Shown here piece by piece: positions 10,350 to 18,513 of a DNA stretch of 63,022 nucleotides (positions are counted from its first letter, which is position 1; each line of letters opens with the position of its first letter). The DNA lies in the NCBI GenBank assembly GCA_020635535.1, contig JACJZP010000019.1, forward strand, positions 1-63,022, in the 5' to 3' direction. Position numbers and translations under genes: made by a program. This DNA comes from Flavobacteriales bacterium (GTDB taxonomy: Bacteria > Bacteroidota > Bacteroidia > UBA10329). Under the pieces are notes generated by a model. The model made no database searches and had not been told where the DNA came from. It was given only the letters and a program-made list of their open reading frames with translations.

Positions 10350-13169
10350 TTATCGGCTAAGATACAGGTTGCGTTCAGAATAGACCTCTCGGAAGAACTC
10401 ATCCTGAAGGTCATCAATGAACCGTATAGCTTCGCCTGTCGACTTCATTTCGGGCCCCAACTCCTTGTTTACATCGGGGAATTTCTCAAATGAGAAAACC
10501 GGGATCTTTATTGCGTAGCCTTCCTTGTGAGGATTGAATTTAAAGTCTTTTAACTTTTTCTCGCCCATCATCACCTTGGTGGCGTAGTTCACGTAAGGCT
10601 CTCTGTACGACTTCGCAATGAACGGAACTGTTCTTGAAGCCCGTGGGTTTGCCTCAATGATGTAAACCGTTTCATCTTTCACGGCAAACTGAATGTTTAT
10701 CAATCCAACTGTGTTCAGCGCAAGTGCGATGGTCTTAGTATGCTCCTCAATCTGCTTCATCACGTTCTCGCTCAGATCGAAAGCTGGAAGAACCGCATAA
10801 CTATCGCCAGAGTGGATTCCAGCTGGCTCGATATGCTCCATGATTCCAACGATGTAAACATCTTCGCCATCGCAAATCGCATCTGCTTCCGCTTCAATTG
10901 CACCTTCCAAGAAGTGATCGAGAAGAATTCTGTTACCAGGAATGTCTTTCAGGAGATTCACCACATGATTCTCCAACTCCTGCTCGTTGATCACGATCTT
11001 CATGCTTTGTCCGCCAAGCACGTAAGATGGACGAACGAGTAGCGGGAATCCCAATTCGCGACAAAGCTCTAACGCTTTATCAGCATCTTCAGCCACACCG
11101 AATTTCGGGTAAGGAATATTTTTCTCTGCAAGAAGGGTTGAGAATCGACCACGGTCTTCGGCAAGATCCAACGATTTGAAATCCGTTCCAATGATCTTGA
11201 TGCCATGACGTTCAAGCTTCTCAGCCAATTTCAAAGCGGTTTGTCCACCAAGCTGAACGATAACGCCTTCTGGTTTTTCATGAAGGATGATGTCGTAGAT
11301 GTGCTCCCAGAAAACAGGTTCGAAGTAGAGTTTATCCGCAACATCAAAGTCCGTTGAAACGGTCTCCGGATTACAGTTGATCATGATGGTTTCATAACCG
11401 CATTCTTTTGCGGCCAAAACGCCATGCACACAGCAGTAATCGAACTCAATTCCTTGTCCAATCCGGTTCGGGCCAGAACCAAGAACCACAATCTTTTTCT
11501 TGTCGGTTACAACGCTTTCGTTCTTGTCTTCGAAAGTGGAATAATAGTATGGCGTTTGCGCTGGAAACTCTGCCGCGCATGTATCAACCAACTTGTAAAC
11601 ACGCTGAATGTTGAACTCTTGACGCTTCTTGAAAACCTCGCTTTCCCAGCAGTTCAGCAAGTGAGCAATCTGACGATCGGCATAACCTTTTTGCTTTGCT
11701 TCGTACAAAAGTCCTTTTGGAAGAGAGTCTAACGTGTGACTCTCAATCTCATTTTCGAGCTCAATCAACTCATGGATCTGCTCCAGGAACCACGGGTCAA
11801 TGCGCGTAATCTTCTGAATCGTCTTGGTAGGAATCCCCAACTTGAAGGCATCATAGATATGGAACAAACGGTTCCAACTCGCATGCTTCAGACTGTGAAG
11901 AATCTCATCCTGATTGCGAAGTTCTTTGCCATCAGCACCCAATCCATTTCGCTTGATTTCCAGCGATTGACACGCTTTCTGCAACGCTTCTTGGAAGGTG
12001 CGGCCGATTCCCATCACCTCGCCCACAGATTTCATCTGCAGCCCGAGCTCTCGGTTCGAACCTTTGAACTTGTCGAAGTTCCAGCGTGGAATCTTAACGA
12101 TCACATAATCCAAAGTCGGTTCAAAGAATGCTGAAGTGGTCTTAGTAATCTGGTTTTCCAACTCATCCAAGTTGTAACCAATAGCCAGTTTCGAAGCAAT
12201 CTTCGCAATCGGATAACCCGTTGCCTTCGATGCCAAAGCCGAAGAACGACTCACACGCGGATTGATTTCAATCGCAATTATGTCTTCGTTCTCATCATCA
12301 CTCACCGCAAACTGAACGTTACATCCACCTGCGAAATTTCCAATGGAACGCATCATGTGAATGGCCATATCACGCATGCGCTGATACGTCTTATCACTCA
12401 ACGTCATCGCTGGCGCAACCGTGATGGAATCTCCCGTGTGAATTCCCATCGGATCGAAGTTCTCGATAGAACAGATGATGGTCACGTTATCGTTGTTGTC
12501 GCGCAGCAACTCCAACTCGAATTCCTTCCAGCCTAGTACGGCCTTATCAATCATCACCTCATGAATAGGTGATAAGTGCAAACCGCGAGTTAGTTGTTTG
12601 TCGAAATCCTCCTGATTGTAAACGATTGCCGCTCCTGCTCCACCAAGTGTGTACGAGGCTCGTATACAAACGGGGAATCCATATTCCTGTGCGGCTTCCT
12701 TTCCTTCAAGAAAAGATTTGGCGGTAGTTTGCGGTGCCATCGGAACACCGATCTCCTCCATCTTTTTACGGAATTTCTCACGGTCTTCGGTCAGCTCAAT
12801 TGCATCCACATCAACCCCGATCATTCGCACGTTGTACTTGTCCCAAATGCCCATTTCCTTGCATTTCATTGCAAGGTTCAGCCCCGTTTGGCCTCCCATT
12901 GTAGGGAGTACACAATCGATATCAGGATGCGCTTCCAAAATCTCGCGAATGCTTTTCGGCTCCAATGGCTTCAGATACACATTATCGGCCGTCACGGGGT
13001 CGGTCATAATGGTAGCTGGATTGGAATTGATCAAGGTTACTTGAATCCCTTCGTCACGCAATGATCGCGAAGCTTGCGACCCTGAATAATCGAACTCACA
13101 TGCCTGTCCAATGACAATGGGACCGGAACCTATGATCAAAACGTGCTTTATGGAAGTGTCTTTTGGCAT
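10350..13169 (-). CDS. carB: Carbamoyl-phosphate synthase large subunit, without MGS domain
   Basis: Makes carbamoyl phosphate from bicarbonate, ammonia (from CarA) and two ATP, for arginine and pyrimidine synthesis. The 939 residues contain both ATP-grasp halves. The first starts with HVLIIGSGPIVIGQACEFDY, the second with KIVVLGSGPNRIGQGIEFDY, each followed by its ATP-grasp core (AIEINPRVSRSSALAS and YIIEANPRASRTVPF). The chain stops soon after LGPEMKSTGE, so the about 130-residue C-terminal MGS domain that binds UMP/ornithine in E. coli CarB is absent. No carA is present in this window. It heads a minus-strand run with DUF4834, YfhO, a GT4 and a flippase. Confidence 0.97.
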   Translation of the reverse strand: MPKDTSIKHVLIIGSGPIVIGQACEFDYSGSQASRSLRDEGIQVTLINSNPATIMTDPVTADNVYLKPLEPKSIREILEAHPDIDCVLPTMGGQTGLNLAMKCKEMGIWDKYNVRMIGVDVDAIELTEDREKFRKKMEEIGVPMAPQTTAKSFLEGKEAAQEYGFPVCIRASYTLGGAGAAIVYNQEDFDKQLTRGLHLSPIHEVMIDKAVLGWKEFELELLRDNNDNVTIICSIENFDPMGIHTGDSITVAPAMTLSDKTYQRMRDMAIHMMRSIGNFAGGCNVQFAVSDDENEDIIAIEINPRVSRSSALASKATGYPIAKIASKLAIGYNLDELENQITKTTSAFFEPTLDYVIVKIPRWNFDKFKGSNRELGLQMKSVGEVMGIGRTFQEALQKACQSLEIKRNGLGADGKELRNQDEILHSLKHASWNRLFHIYDAFKLGIPTKTIQKITRIDPWFLEQIHELIELENEIESHTLDSLPKGLLYEAKQKGYADRQIAHLLNCWESEVFKKRQEFNIQRVYKLVDTCAAEFPAQTPYYYSTFEDKNESVVTDKKKIVVLGSGPNRIGQGIEFDYCCVHGVLAAKECGYETIMINCNPETVSTDFDVADKLYFEPVFWEHIYDIILHEKPEGVIVQLGGQTALKLAEKLERHGIKIIGTDFKSLDLAEDRGRFSTLLAEKNIPYPKFGVAEDADKALELCRELGFPLLVRPSYVLGGQSMKIVINEQELENHVVNLLKDIPGNRILLDHFLEGAIEAEADAICDGEDVYIVGIMEHIEPAGIHSGDSYAVLPAFDLSENVMKQIEEHTKTIALALNTVGLINIQFAVKDETVYIIEANPRASRTVPFIAKSYREPYVNYATKVMMGEKKLKDFKFNPHKEGYAIKIPVFSFEKFPDVNKELGPEMKSTGEAIRFIDDLQDEFFREVYSERNLYLSR

Positions 13170-13203
13170 ATTCTGTTGAGTTTAGCGACTGCGCAAATTC
13201 CCG

Positions 13204-13234
13204 CAAAGTTAGTACCCGTGCTCTTTTAACTTTG
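13204..13234. promoter_or_regulatory. Divergent back-to-back -7 boxes (carB / hydrolase)
   Basis: CAAAGTTA at 13204-13211 reads TAACTTTG on the minus strand, and TAACTTTG lies at 13227-13234 on the plus strand. Both match TAnnTTTG exactly and are perfect inverted copies of each other, 15 nt apart. The minus box lies 34 nt before the carB ATG; the plus box lies 45 nt before the hydrolase start chosen here. No clear -33 TTG was found for either. Confidence 0.6.
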
Positions 13235-13279
13235 CCGAAAACATCGTCAGTTTTACACAATTTTTCACCGACCAGAAGA

Positions 13280-14083
13280 TTGAGAAAAACACTTCGCACC
13301 GGACCTGTTGAATGGAGCTGTCTCGATAACGAGGAAGGCGATGAGGTTTGGCTCACGTTCCATGGTTATGGACAGGAAGCTGAAGTGATGCAGCATTTCA
13401 TGAAGACTTTCCGTCCGAATGCACGGGTATTGAGTTTTGACCTGCCATTGCATGGCAAAACCGTGAGTGATAAGCAACGGCCTCTTAGTGTAAAAGACCT
13501 GATTGAACTACAGGAAAAAGTATTGCAAGAAACTGGCGCGAAGAAATGTTCGGTGCTTGGTTTCAGTTTGGGCGGAAAGCTGGTCCTGAAAATGGTTGAA
13601 TTGGTTCCTACCAAGTTGGAAAGCATTGTGCTGATTGCGCCAGACGGGCTGAAAACCAATCCGTTGTATTGGTTTGTGACACATACGCTGATCGGAAAGT
13701 GGCTTTTTCAGTTAATGATTCTCTTTCCACAACCGTTGTTGGGAATAAGCAAACTGCTGGCAATAACGCAATTGATGAATCCGAAGATCCATGATTTTGT
13801 TTCGTCTCAGATGAGTACGAAAGCCAAACGTCAGAAAGTGCTGGACAGCTGGATGATGTTCAGAGACATCACGCCTTCACTCAACCTATTGAGAACGATA
13901 ATATCAGACCATGAACTCAGGCCTTATCTTGTTTTCGGAACCAAAGACAGGGTCATACATCCGAAACTTGCAAAGAAACTCTCTAGAAATAACTGTAGAA
14001 CAGCTGACGTCATTATGCTTGACGCTGGGCACAATTTGACCACCAAGGAGATTGCGCTACAGATCCGAGACCGGATGCAATAA
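13280..14083 (+). CDS. Alpha/beta hydrolase
   Basis: Alpha/beta-hydrolase fold protein of about 267 residues. Visible are the oxyanion-hole strand LTFHGYGQ, the nucleophile elbow GFSLGGK (Ser), the acid region FGTKDRVIHP (Asp) and the catalytic His in DAGHNLT. The frame is open back to a TTG at 13163, but that would overlap the divergent carB start and translate across the plus-strand -7 box at 13227. I therefore prefer the TTG at 13280. Substrate unknown; a carboxylesterase or acyl-hydrolase role is possible. Confidence 0.82.
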   Translation: MRKTLRTGPVEWSCLDNEEGDEVWLTFHGYGQEAEVMQHFMKTFRPNARVLSFDLPLHGKTVSDKQRPLSVKDLIELQEKVLQETGAKKCSVLGFSLGGKLVLKMVELVPTKLESIVLIAPDGLKTNPLYWFVTHTLIGKWLFQLMILFPQPLLGISKLLAITQLMNPKIHDFVSSQMSTKAKRQKVLDSWMMFRDITPSLNLLRTIISDHELRPYLVFGTKDRVIHPKLAKKLSRNNCRTADVIMLDAGHNLTTKEIALQIRDRMQ

Positions 14084-14118
14084 AAAAGCCCATCAGTCGA
14101 AACTGATAGGCTTTTAAG
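14084..14118. terminator. Bidirectional intrinsic terminator
   Basis: AAAAGCC at 14084-14090 and ATCAGT pair with ACTGAT and GGCTTTT ending at 14117, with one C/A mismatch and a 3-4 nt loop. A/T runs on both sides let it serve the hydrolase gene (plus) and rpmH (minus), whose 3' ends flank it. Confidence 0.75.
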
Positions 14119-14138
14119 TCTAACCTTAATGAGAATCC

Positions 14139-14297
14139 TTACTTCTTAGCGCCTCTCTCGTCAGAAACGCTCAATTTCTTACGACCCTTTGCCCTTCTTG
14201 AAGCCAAAACGTTTCGGCCATTGGCAGTTGCCATACGGCTTCGGAAACCGTGCTTGTTGCTTCTTTTTCTTCTAGATGGCTGAAATGTTCTTTTCAT
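14139..14297 (-). CDS. rpmH: Large ribosomal subunit protein bL34
   Basis: Protein of 52 residues, read directly from the bases: it begins MKRTFQPSRRKRSNKHGFRS and continues RMATANGRNVLASRRAKGRKKL, the universal bL34 sequence, with a short SVSDERGAKK tail found in Bacteroidota versions. It binds 23S rRNA in the large subunit. Neither rnpA nor dnaA, common neighbours of rpmH elsewhere, is next to it. It has its own strong consensus promoter and ends at a bidirectional terminator, so it is a single-gene unit. Confidence 0.97.
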   Translation of the reverse strand: MKRTFQPSRRKRSNKHGFRSRMATANGRNVLASRRAKGRKKLSVSDERGAKK

Positions 14298-14319
14298 GAC
14301 TCCTCGTTATTTGGGCGTG

Positions 14320-14350
14320 CAAAGATAGGTATCGTTTCTTTTTGTGCAAA
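14320..14350 (-). promoter_or_regulatory. Consensus promoter of rpmH
   Basis: On the minus strand TTTG (14350-14347), a 19-nt spacer and TATCTTTG (14327-14320). This is a full match to the Bacteroidota primary-sigma consensus, 22 nt before the rpmH ATG, and the best promoter in the window. Confidence 0.8.
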
Positions 14351-14380
14351 CATATCTGCGGCAAAATAGTTTCATTCAAA

Positions 14381-14388
14381 TACCTTTG
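14381..14388 (+). promoter_or_regulatory. -7 box of the ABC exporter gene
   Basis: TACCTTTG matches TAnnTTTG exactly and ends 10 nt before the ATG at 14399. The transcript should have a leader of only a few bases. This box also argues against the upstream in-frame TTG start at 14342. Confidence 0.6.
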
Positions 14389-14398
14389 CACCGCGAAT

Positions 14399-16192
14399 AT
14401 GGCCAGAAGAGACAGATTAGAGCAGGAAGACTTACCGAAATCCAAGGTTTCGGGCGAAAGTTTGAAGCGGATTTCACGGCTTTTCGGCTATTTCAAACCA
14501 CACCGTTTCAAGTATTATCTGGGGCTTTTCTTCCTGTTTTTGACAGGGTTGACCGCGCTTATCTTCCCGAAATTGATCGGAGATATGGTAGATACGGCCG
14601 AGGAAGCGATGCTGGAAGACATTGACCGCATTGCACTTTTCCTATTGGTGGTGTTTGTGTTGCAGGCGGTGTTCTCGTTCTTCCGCATTTACCTTTTTGT
14701 GAACGTGACCGAACATGTGTTGGCCGACCTTCGGAGAGACACTTATAATAAGTTGATTCGACTGCCGATGTCGTTCTTCAATAAGAGCCGCGTTGGTGAT
14801 CTGAACAGCCGAATTGCCACCGACATTAATATGTTGTCGGATACGTTTACTACGGTTGTGGCGGAATTCCTTCGTCAGTCAATGCTGATTGTGGGTGGTA
14901 TTGCATTCTTGGCATACACCTCTGGCGAATTGACCTTAGTGATGCTTGGAATTGTTCCGATTGTGGCGGTTTTTGCGGTGGTTTTCGGAAGAATGATTCG
15001 CAGAATTTCGAAGGAAACGCAGGATAGAATTGCCGAATCGAACACAATTGTTGAAGAAACACTTGCAGGAATTGCGAACGTAAAATCGTTTGCCAACGAA
15101 GTTTTTGAAAGTCTGCGATATAAAAAGAGCACCGAAGCGATTATTGAAAAGGCATTGCAGGGCGCAAGAGCTCGAGGCTTCTTCGCTTCGTTCATTATTT
15201 TCTGTCTGTTCGGGTCTATTGTAGGTGTGATCTGGTACGGAGCTCGATTGGTGAATCAGGATGAAATGTCATTCGGGAATCTGATTCAGTTTGTTTTGTA
15301 CTCGGTTTTCGTTGGAGCTTCAATTGGTGGTATTGCTGAGATGTATGCGCAGATTCAGAAAGCAATCGGTGCAGCTGAGCGCATTCTTCAGATCATGGAT
15401 GAAGAGCCAGAACCGTATGAGATTGGAAAAGCATCAGAAAGGATTACGGCTATTTCTGGAGCGTTGAAGTTTGATGATGTGTATTTCCGATACCCAACTC
15501 GACCTGATATTTCTGTGTTGAATGGTGTAAGTTTTGAAGCGAATCAGGGAGAAACAGTTGCGTTGGTTGGGCCGTCTGGTTCTGGAAAATCGACCATTGC
15601 TTCTCTGGTGTTGCGATTCTATGACCCAGATTCCGGAAAAGTGACCATTGATGGCATCGATTCGAAAGAAATGGGATTGGAATTCCTACGGAATCAAATG
15701 GCGATTGTACCTCAGGATGTGATTCTATTTGGCGGAACCATCCGTGAGAACATCGAATACGGAAAGCCAGGCGCAAGTCTAGAAGAAATTGAGGAAGCTG
15801 CTAAAAAGGCCAACGCGCACATCTTCATCGATAGTTTTCCTGAGAAATACGATACGATTGTTGGCGAACGTGGCATTCAATTGTCTGGTGGTCAAAGACA
15901 ACGGATTGCCATTGCGCGAGCTGTTTTGAAAGACCCGCGAATATTGATCTTGGATGAAGCCACCAGCTCGCTTGATTCTGAATCTGAACGGTTGGTTCAG
16001 GAAGCTTTGGACAAATTGATGGTGGGCAGAACTTCGTTGGTTATTGCGCACCGACTTTCGACCATTCGCAAAGCAGATCGGATCTTGGTTCTTGACAAAG
16101 GCGAGATCTCCGAAAACGGCAAGCACGAAGAGTTGCTTGCTAAAGAAAACGGTCTGTACAAAGGACTGCTGGAACTGCAGATGCAAGCATAA
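14399..16192 (+). CDS. ABC exporter, fused membrane and ATPase domains (MsbA/BmrA type)
   Basis: Protein of 597 residues; probably a homodimeric exporter of lipids or drugs in the inner membrane. Residues about 25-330 hold six membrane helices. The ATPase domain has Walker A GPSGSGKST (about 391-399), signature LSGGQRQR (about 495), Walker B ILILDEATSSLD (about 515) and the H-loop IAHRLST (about 550), all intact. The start at 14399 fits the -7 box 10 nt upstream. The GTG of the acyltransferase lies 3 nt after its stop, so the two are co-transcribed. Substrate cannot be told from sequence. Confidence 0.92.
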   Translation: MARRDRLEQEDLPKSKVSGESLKRISRLFGYFKPHRFKYYLGLFFLFLTGLTALIFPKLIGDMVDTAEEAMLEDIDRIALFLLVVFVLQAVFSFFRIYLFVNVTEHVLADLRRDTYNKLIRLPMSFFNKSRVGDLNSRIATDINMLSDTFTTVVAEFLRQSMLIVGGIAFLAYTSGELTLVMLGIVPIVAVFAVVFGRMIRRISKETQDRIAESNTIVEETLAGIANVKSFANEVFESLRYKKSTEAIIEKALQGARARGFFASFIIFCLFGSIVGVIWYGARLVNQDEMSFGNLIQFVLYSVFVGASIGGIAEMYAQIQKAIGAAERILQIMDEEPEPYEIGKASERITAISGALKFDDVYFRYPTRPDISVLNGVSFEANQGETVALVGPSGSGKSTIASLVLRFYDPDSGKVTIDGIDSKEMGLEFLRNQMAIVPQDVILFGGTIRENIEYGKPGASLEEIEEAAKKANAHIFIDSFPEKYDTIVGERGIQLSGGQRQRIAIARAVLKDPRILILDEATSSLDSESERLVQEALDKLMVGRTSLVIAHRLSTIRKADRILVLDKGEISENGKHEELLAKENGLYKGLLELQMQA

Positions 16193-16195
16193 CCT

Positions 16196-17269
16196 GTGGC
16201 GGGCAAGCAACCGATCAACCAACTCTATATTCTCCGGTTTCTGGGAGCCATAGTTGTTGTTGCGCATCATTACGGCAGACATCTTTTCGTAGGTAACGGC
16301 ATGTTGTTTGAACTCATCAACAATGCCGGATTCATTCTCAGCTTCTTTTTTGCGCTTTCCGGCTACGTGATAGGCTACAACTATTTTGAGCCCCAGCGAT
16401 TTTCGCGCAATCGGTTTCTGGTGAGACGCATGGCGCGATTGGTGCCACTTTACCTCCTCGCATTTGTGGCAACACTTGTTTCGGGTATGATCTTGGAAAA
16501 CGCTTATCCGCGCGGATTGAGCATTATTGTACAGGCACTTTGCATGCACGCTTGGTTTCCATCCATGGTTTTAGAGATCAATTATCCTTCTTGGTCTGTA
16601 TCCGTAGAGTTCTTCTTCTACTTTCTATTTCCAATACTTGTTGTTTTACTTCGGAAACGTTCGTTTACATGGTTTATGGGTTTTGGCCTATTGCTGTGGT
16701 TAGCCAGTTCGATCCAGCATCTGCTCTTTGAAAAGTTTATCTACGACCCGAATGCACAATGGACAAGCGAACTGATACTTTATTTCCCTTTATGGCACAT
16801 CAATTCATTTGTTGCAGGCATGGCGGGTGCCGAGATATTCAAGCGAATCCGAACCTCTGAAATCCCGAGGTTCATTCCTCCACTAATAGGCATTTTGGCA
16901 GCAGGTAGCATTGTTTGGATCACAGGAACCGACAACATCATTCGACCGCACATTCACAACGGCTTACTGTCTCCATTAATTATCATCATGTTGGTGGCTT
17001 TCTCGTTAGACCGGTCTGTGCTAGGCAAGTTGATGGCTTCTAAGCCGATGGTGTTTCTAGGCAATCTGACCTTTGCCATTTACATCTTGCAACACGCAGT
17101 TTATCTCTGGACGGTAAAGTTGCTTGGCGTTGAGGCGTTCAACCGCACAGATTTTACCATCTACATGTTTGCGCTTTTGGTGGTTTCTACAGCGATTTAC
17201 AAACTGTACGAAGCGCCAGTGAGAGATTGTATTGTCCAAAAAGGAGACCGAAGACTCAAAAATTCCTGA
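16196..17269 (+). CDS. Acyltransferase 3 family (OafA/YrhL-like) membrane protein
   Basis: Protein of 357 residues with about 10 membrane helices. The N-terminus INQLYILRFLGAIVVVAHH carries the conserved R...HH of acyltransferase-3 enzymes. Further motifs include LVRRMARLVPLYLLA and PSWSVSVEFFFYFLFP. These enzymes acylate sugars or lipids at the inner membrane, for example O-acetylation of surface polysaccharide. The GTG start is 3 nt after the ABC exporter stop. Its 3' end overlaps the convergent rsmG by 14 bp. Confidence 0.88.
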   Translation: MAGKQPINQLYILRFLGAIVVVAHHYGRHLFVGNGMLFELINNAGFILSFFFALSGYVIGYNYFEPQRFSRNRFLVRRMARLVPLYLLAFVATLVSGMILENAYPRGLSIIVQALCMHAWFPSMVLEINYPSWSVSVEFFFYFLFPILVVLLRKRSFTWFMGFGLLLWLASSIQHLLFEKFIYDPNAQWTSELILYFPLWHINSFVAGMAGAEIFKRIRTSEIPRFIPPLIGILAAGSIVWITGTDNIIRPHIHNGLLSPLIIIMLVAFSLDRSVLGKLMASKPMVFLGNLTFAIYILQHAVYLWTVKLLGVEAFNRTDFTIYMFALLVVSTAIYKLYEAPVRDCIVQKGDRRLKNS

Positions 17270-17897
17270 CCCAGACCACTTTCTTGGTCTCGAAGAATTC
17301 TTCCTCAAACAGATCACTGATGTCGTAAAGATTGGCCTTTACGCGTGCTGCGATGATCTCTTCTGTGAGGTCGCCTCCTTTAAGGCAGAAAAGACCTCTT
17401 ACCTCTCGTTTACTCTTAGAATCAAGCTTTCCTACCAACCAATGTTTAAGCTGTGCCAAAGGTGCAACTGCTCTGGTAACAATCACATCATACTTCTCTC
17501 TTCCCTGTTCCATTCTGGCCTGCTTTGCCGTTAAATTGGGCAGGCCAAGCGATTCTGCAACACCATTCACCACCTTTATCTTCTTGCCAATGCTATCAAC
17601 TAAATGAAACTGACATTTGGGAAAGAGAATAGCCAACGGAACCCCAGGAAATCCGCCTCCTGTTCCCACATCCAATATCGATGTGCCATCCTCAAAATCG
17701 GCTACCGCAGCAATGGCCAGCGAATGCAACACGTGCCGTTCGTAAAACAGATGAAACTCCTTTCTGGATACGACATTGATCTTGGCATTCCAATCTTCGT
17801 AAAGAGAATACAACGCCTGAAACTGTTGTTTCTGCGTATCGGTAAGGTCAGTAAAATACTTGAGGATGATCTCCCAAGAAACAGGAGCAGAATCCAT
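17256..17897 (-). CDS. rsmG: 16S rRNA (guanine527-N7)-methyltransferase
   Basis: Protein of 213 residues, full length. It methylates G527 of 16S rRNA using S-adenosylmethionine. The SAM-binding loop ILDVGTGGGFPGVPLAI is at residues 74-90, followed by LVDSIGKKIKVV and the family motif VTRAVAPL. It is the third gene of a minus-strand operon, 4 nt after the sigma factor stop. It is not next to a mnmG/parA-type cluster, its common context in other phyla. Confidence 0.95.
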   Translation of the reverse strand: MDSAPVSWEIILKYFTDLTDTQKQQFQALYSLYEDWNAKINVVSRKEFHLFYERHVLHSLAIAAVADFEDGTSILDVGTGGGFPGVPLAILFPKCQFHLVDSIGKKIKVVNGVAESLGLPNLTAKQARMEQGREKYDVIVTRAVAPLAQLKHWLVGKLDSKSKREVRGLFCLKGGDLTEEIIAARVKANLYDISDLFEEEFFETKKVVWVRNF

Positions 17898-17901
17898 CTT
17901 A

Positions 17902-18513
17902 TCAGATCTTTTCCTTGCTGTTCTTAAGGATGTTGTATAGGAATTCCCTTGCGCGGAAAAGTTGCGCTTTTACCGTTCCTAGCGGAAGATCCAACTCCTG
18001 CGCAATTTCTTCATACGAGTATTCCTTGAAGTAGCGAAGCTCAACCAGAGTGCGATAACGTGGCTTTAACTTCTCCACTACCCCATGCATCAAAAGTTTC
18101 TTCTGCTGCTTGATGTAAGCTTCCTCTGGATCCAATGTTCCTGAAGGAACATCCATGGTCATTTCTCCACCATCGTTTCCCTCTAACGGCTTGTCCAAAG
18201 ACAGAAGATTCTTCTTCTTCTTTCGAATGAAATCGATGCAGTTGTTGGAAGCGATCTTGAACAACCAAGTGCTAAACGCGTAATTGGGCGTGTATTGATG
18301 CAGCTTATTGAAAGCCTTTCCGAAAGCCTCAATGGTCAAGTCATCCGCATCGTCTCGGTTATTCACCATTTTGAGCAACATGAAATAGATGCTATCGCGA
18401 TAGCGGTCCATGAGCTGAGCATAGGCTTTCTGATCGCCATCTATTGCCGCCTTCACCAAACGGTAATCCAACTGCGCTTTTTCCGAAAGATCGGGACTGA
18501 TTTCTACCTCCAT
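17902..18513 (-). CDS. ECF-type RNA polymerase sigma factor
   Basis: Protein of 203 residues. Sigma region 2 is at about 30-100 (DDADDLTIEAFGKAFNKL, then FSTWLFKIASNNCIDFIRKK). Region 4 is at about 141-195 (YSYEEIAQELDLPLGTVKAQ, a helix-turn-helix). Regions 1 and 3 are missing, as in group 4 sigmas. No anti-sigma gene is next to it. Its ATG lies inside the end of the upstream GT2 gene (10-nt overlap), and rsmG follows after 4 nt. Sigma factors of this form with an RKKKKNLLSLDKP linker are common as constitutive, housekeeping-like ECFs in Bacteroidota; the regulon is unknown. Confidence 0.9.
   Translation of the reverse strand: MEVEISPDLSEKAQLDYRLVKAAIDGDQKAYAQLMDRYRDSIYFMLLKMVNNRDDADDLTIEAFGKAFNKLHQYTPNYAFSTWLFKIASNNCIDFIRKKKKNLLSLDKPLEGNDGGEMTMDVPSGTLDPEEAYIKQQKKLLMHGVVEKLKPRYRTLVELRYFKEYSYEEIAQELDLPLGTVKAQLFRAREFLYNILKNSKEKI

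Noticed and set aside
13163..13279. N-terminal extension of the alpha/beta hydrolase from the TTG at 13163
   Set aside because: It would overlap the carB start and translate through both -7 boxes; the added residues look like promoter read-through.
15779..16549. 256-codon minus-strand frame across the ABC exporter/acyltransferase junction
   Set aside because: Spans two well-supported genes on the other strand; His/Gln-rich translation without family features.
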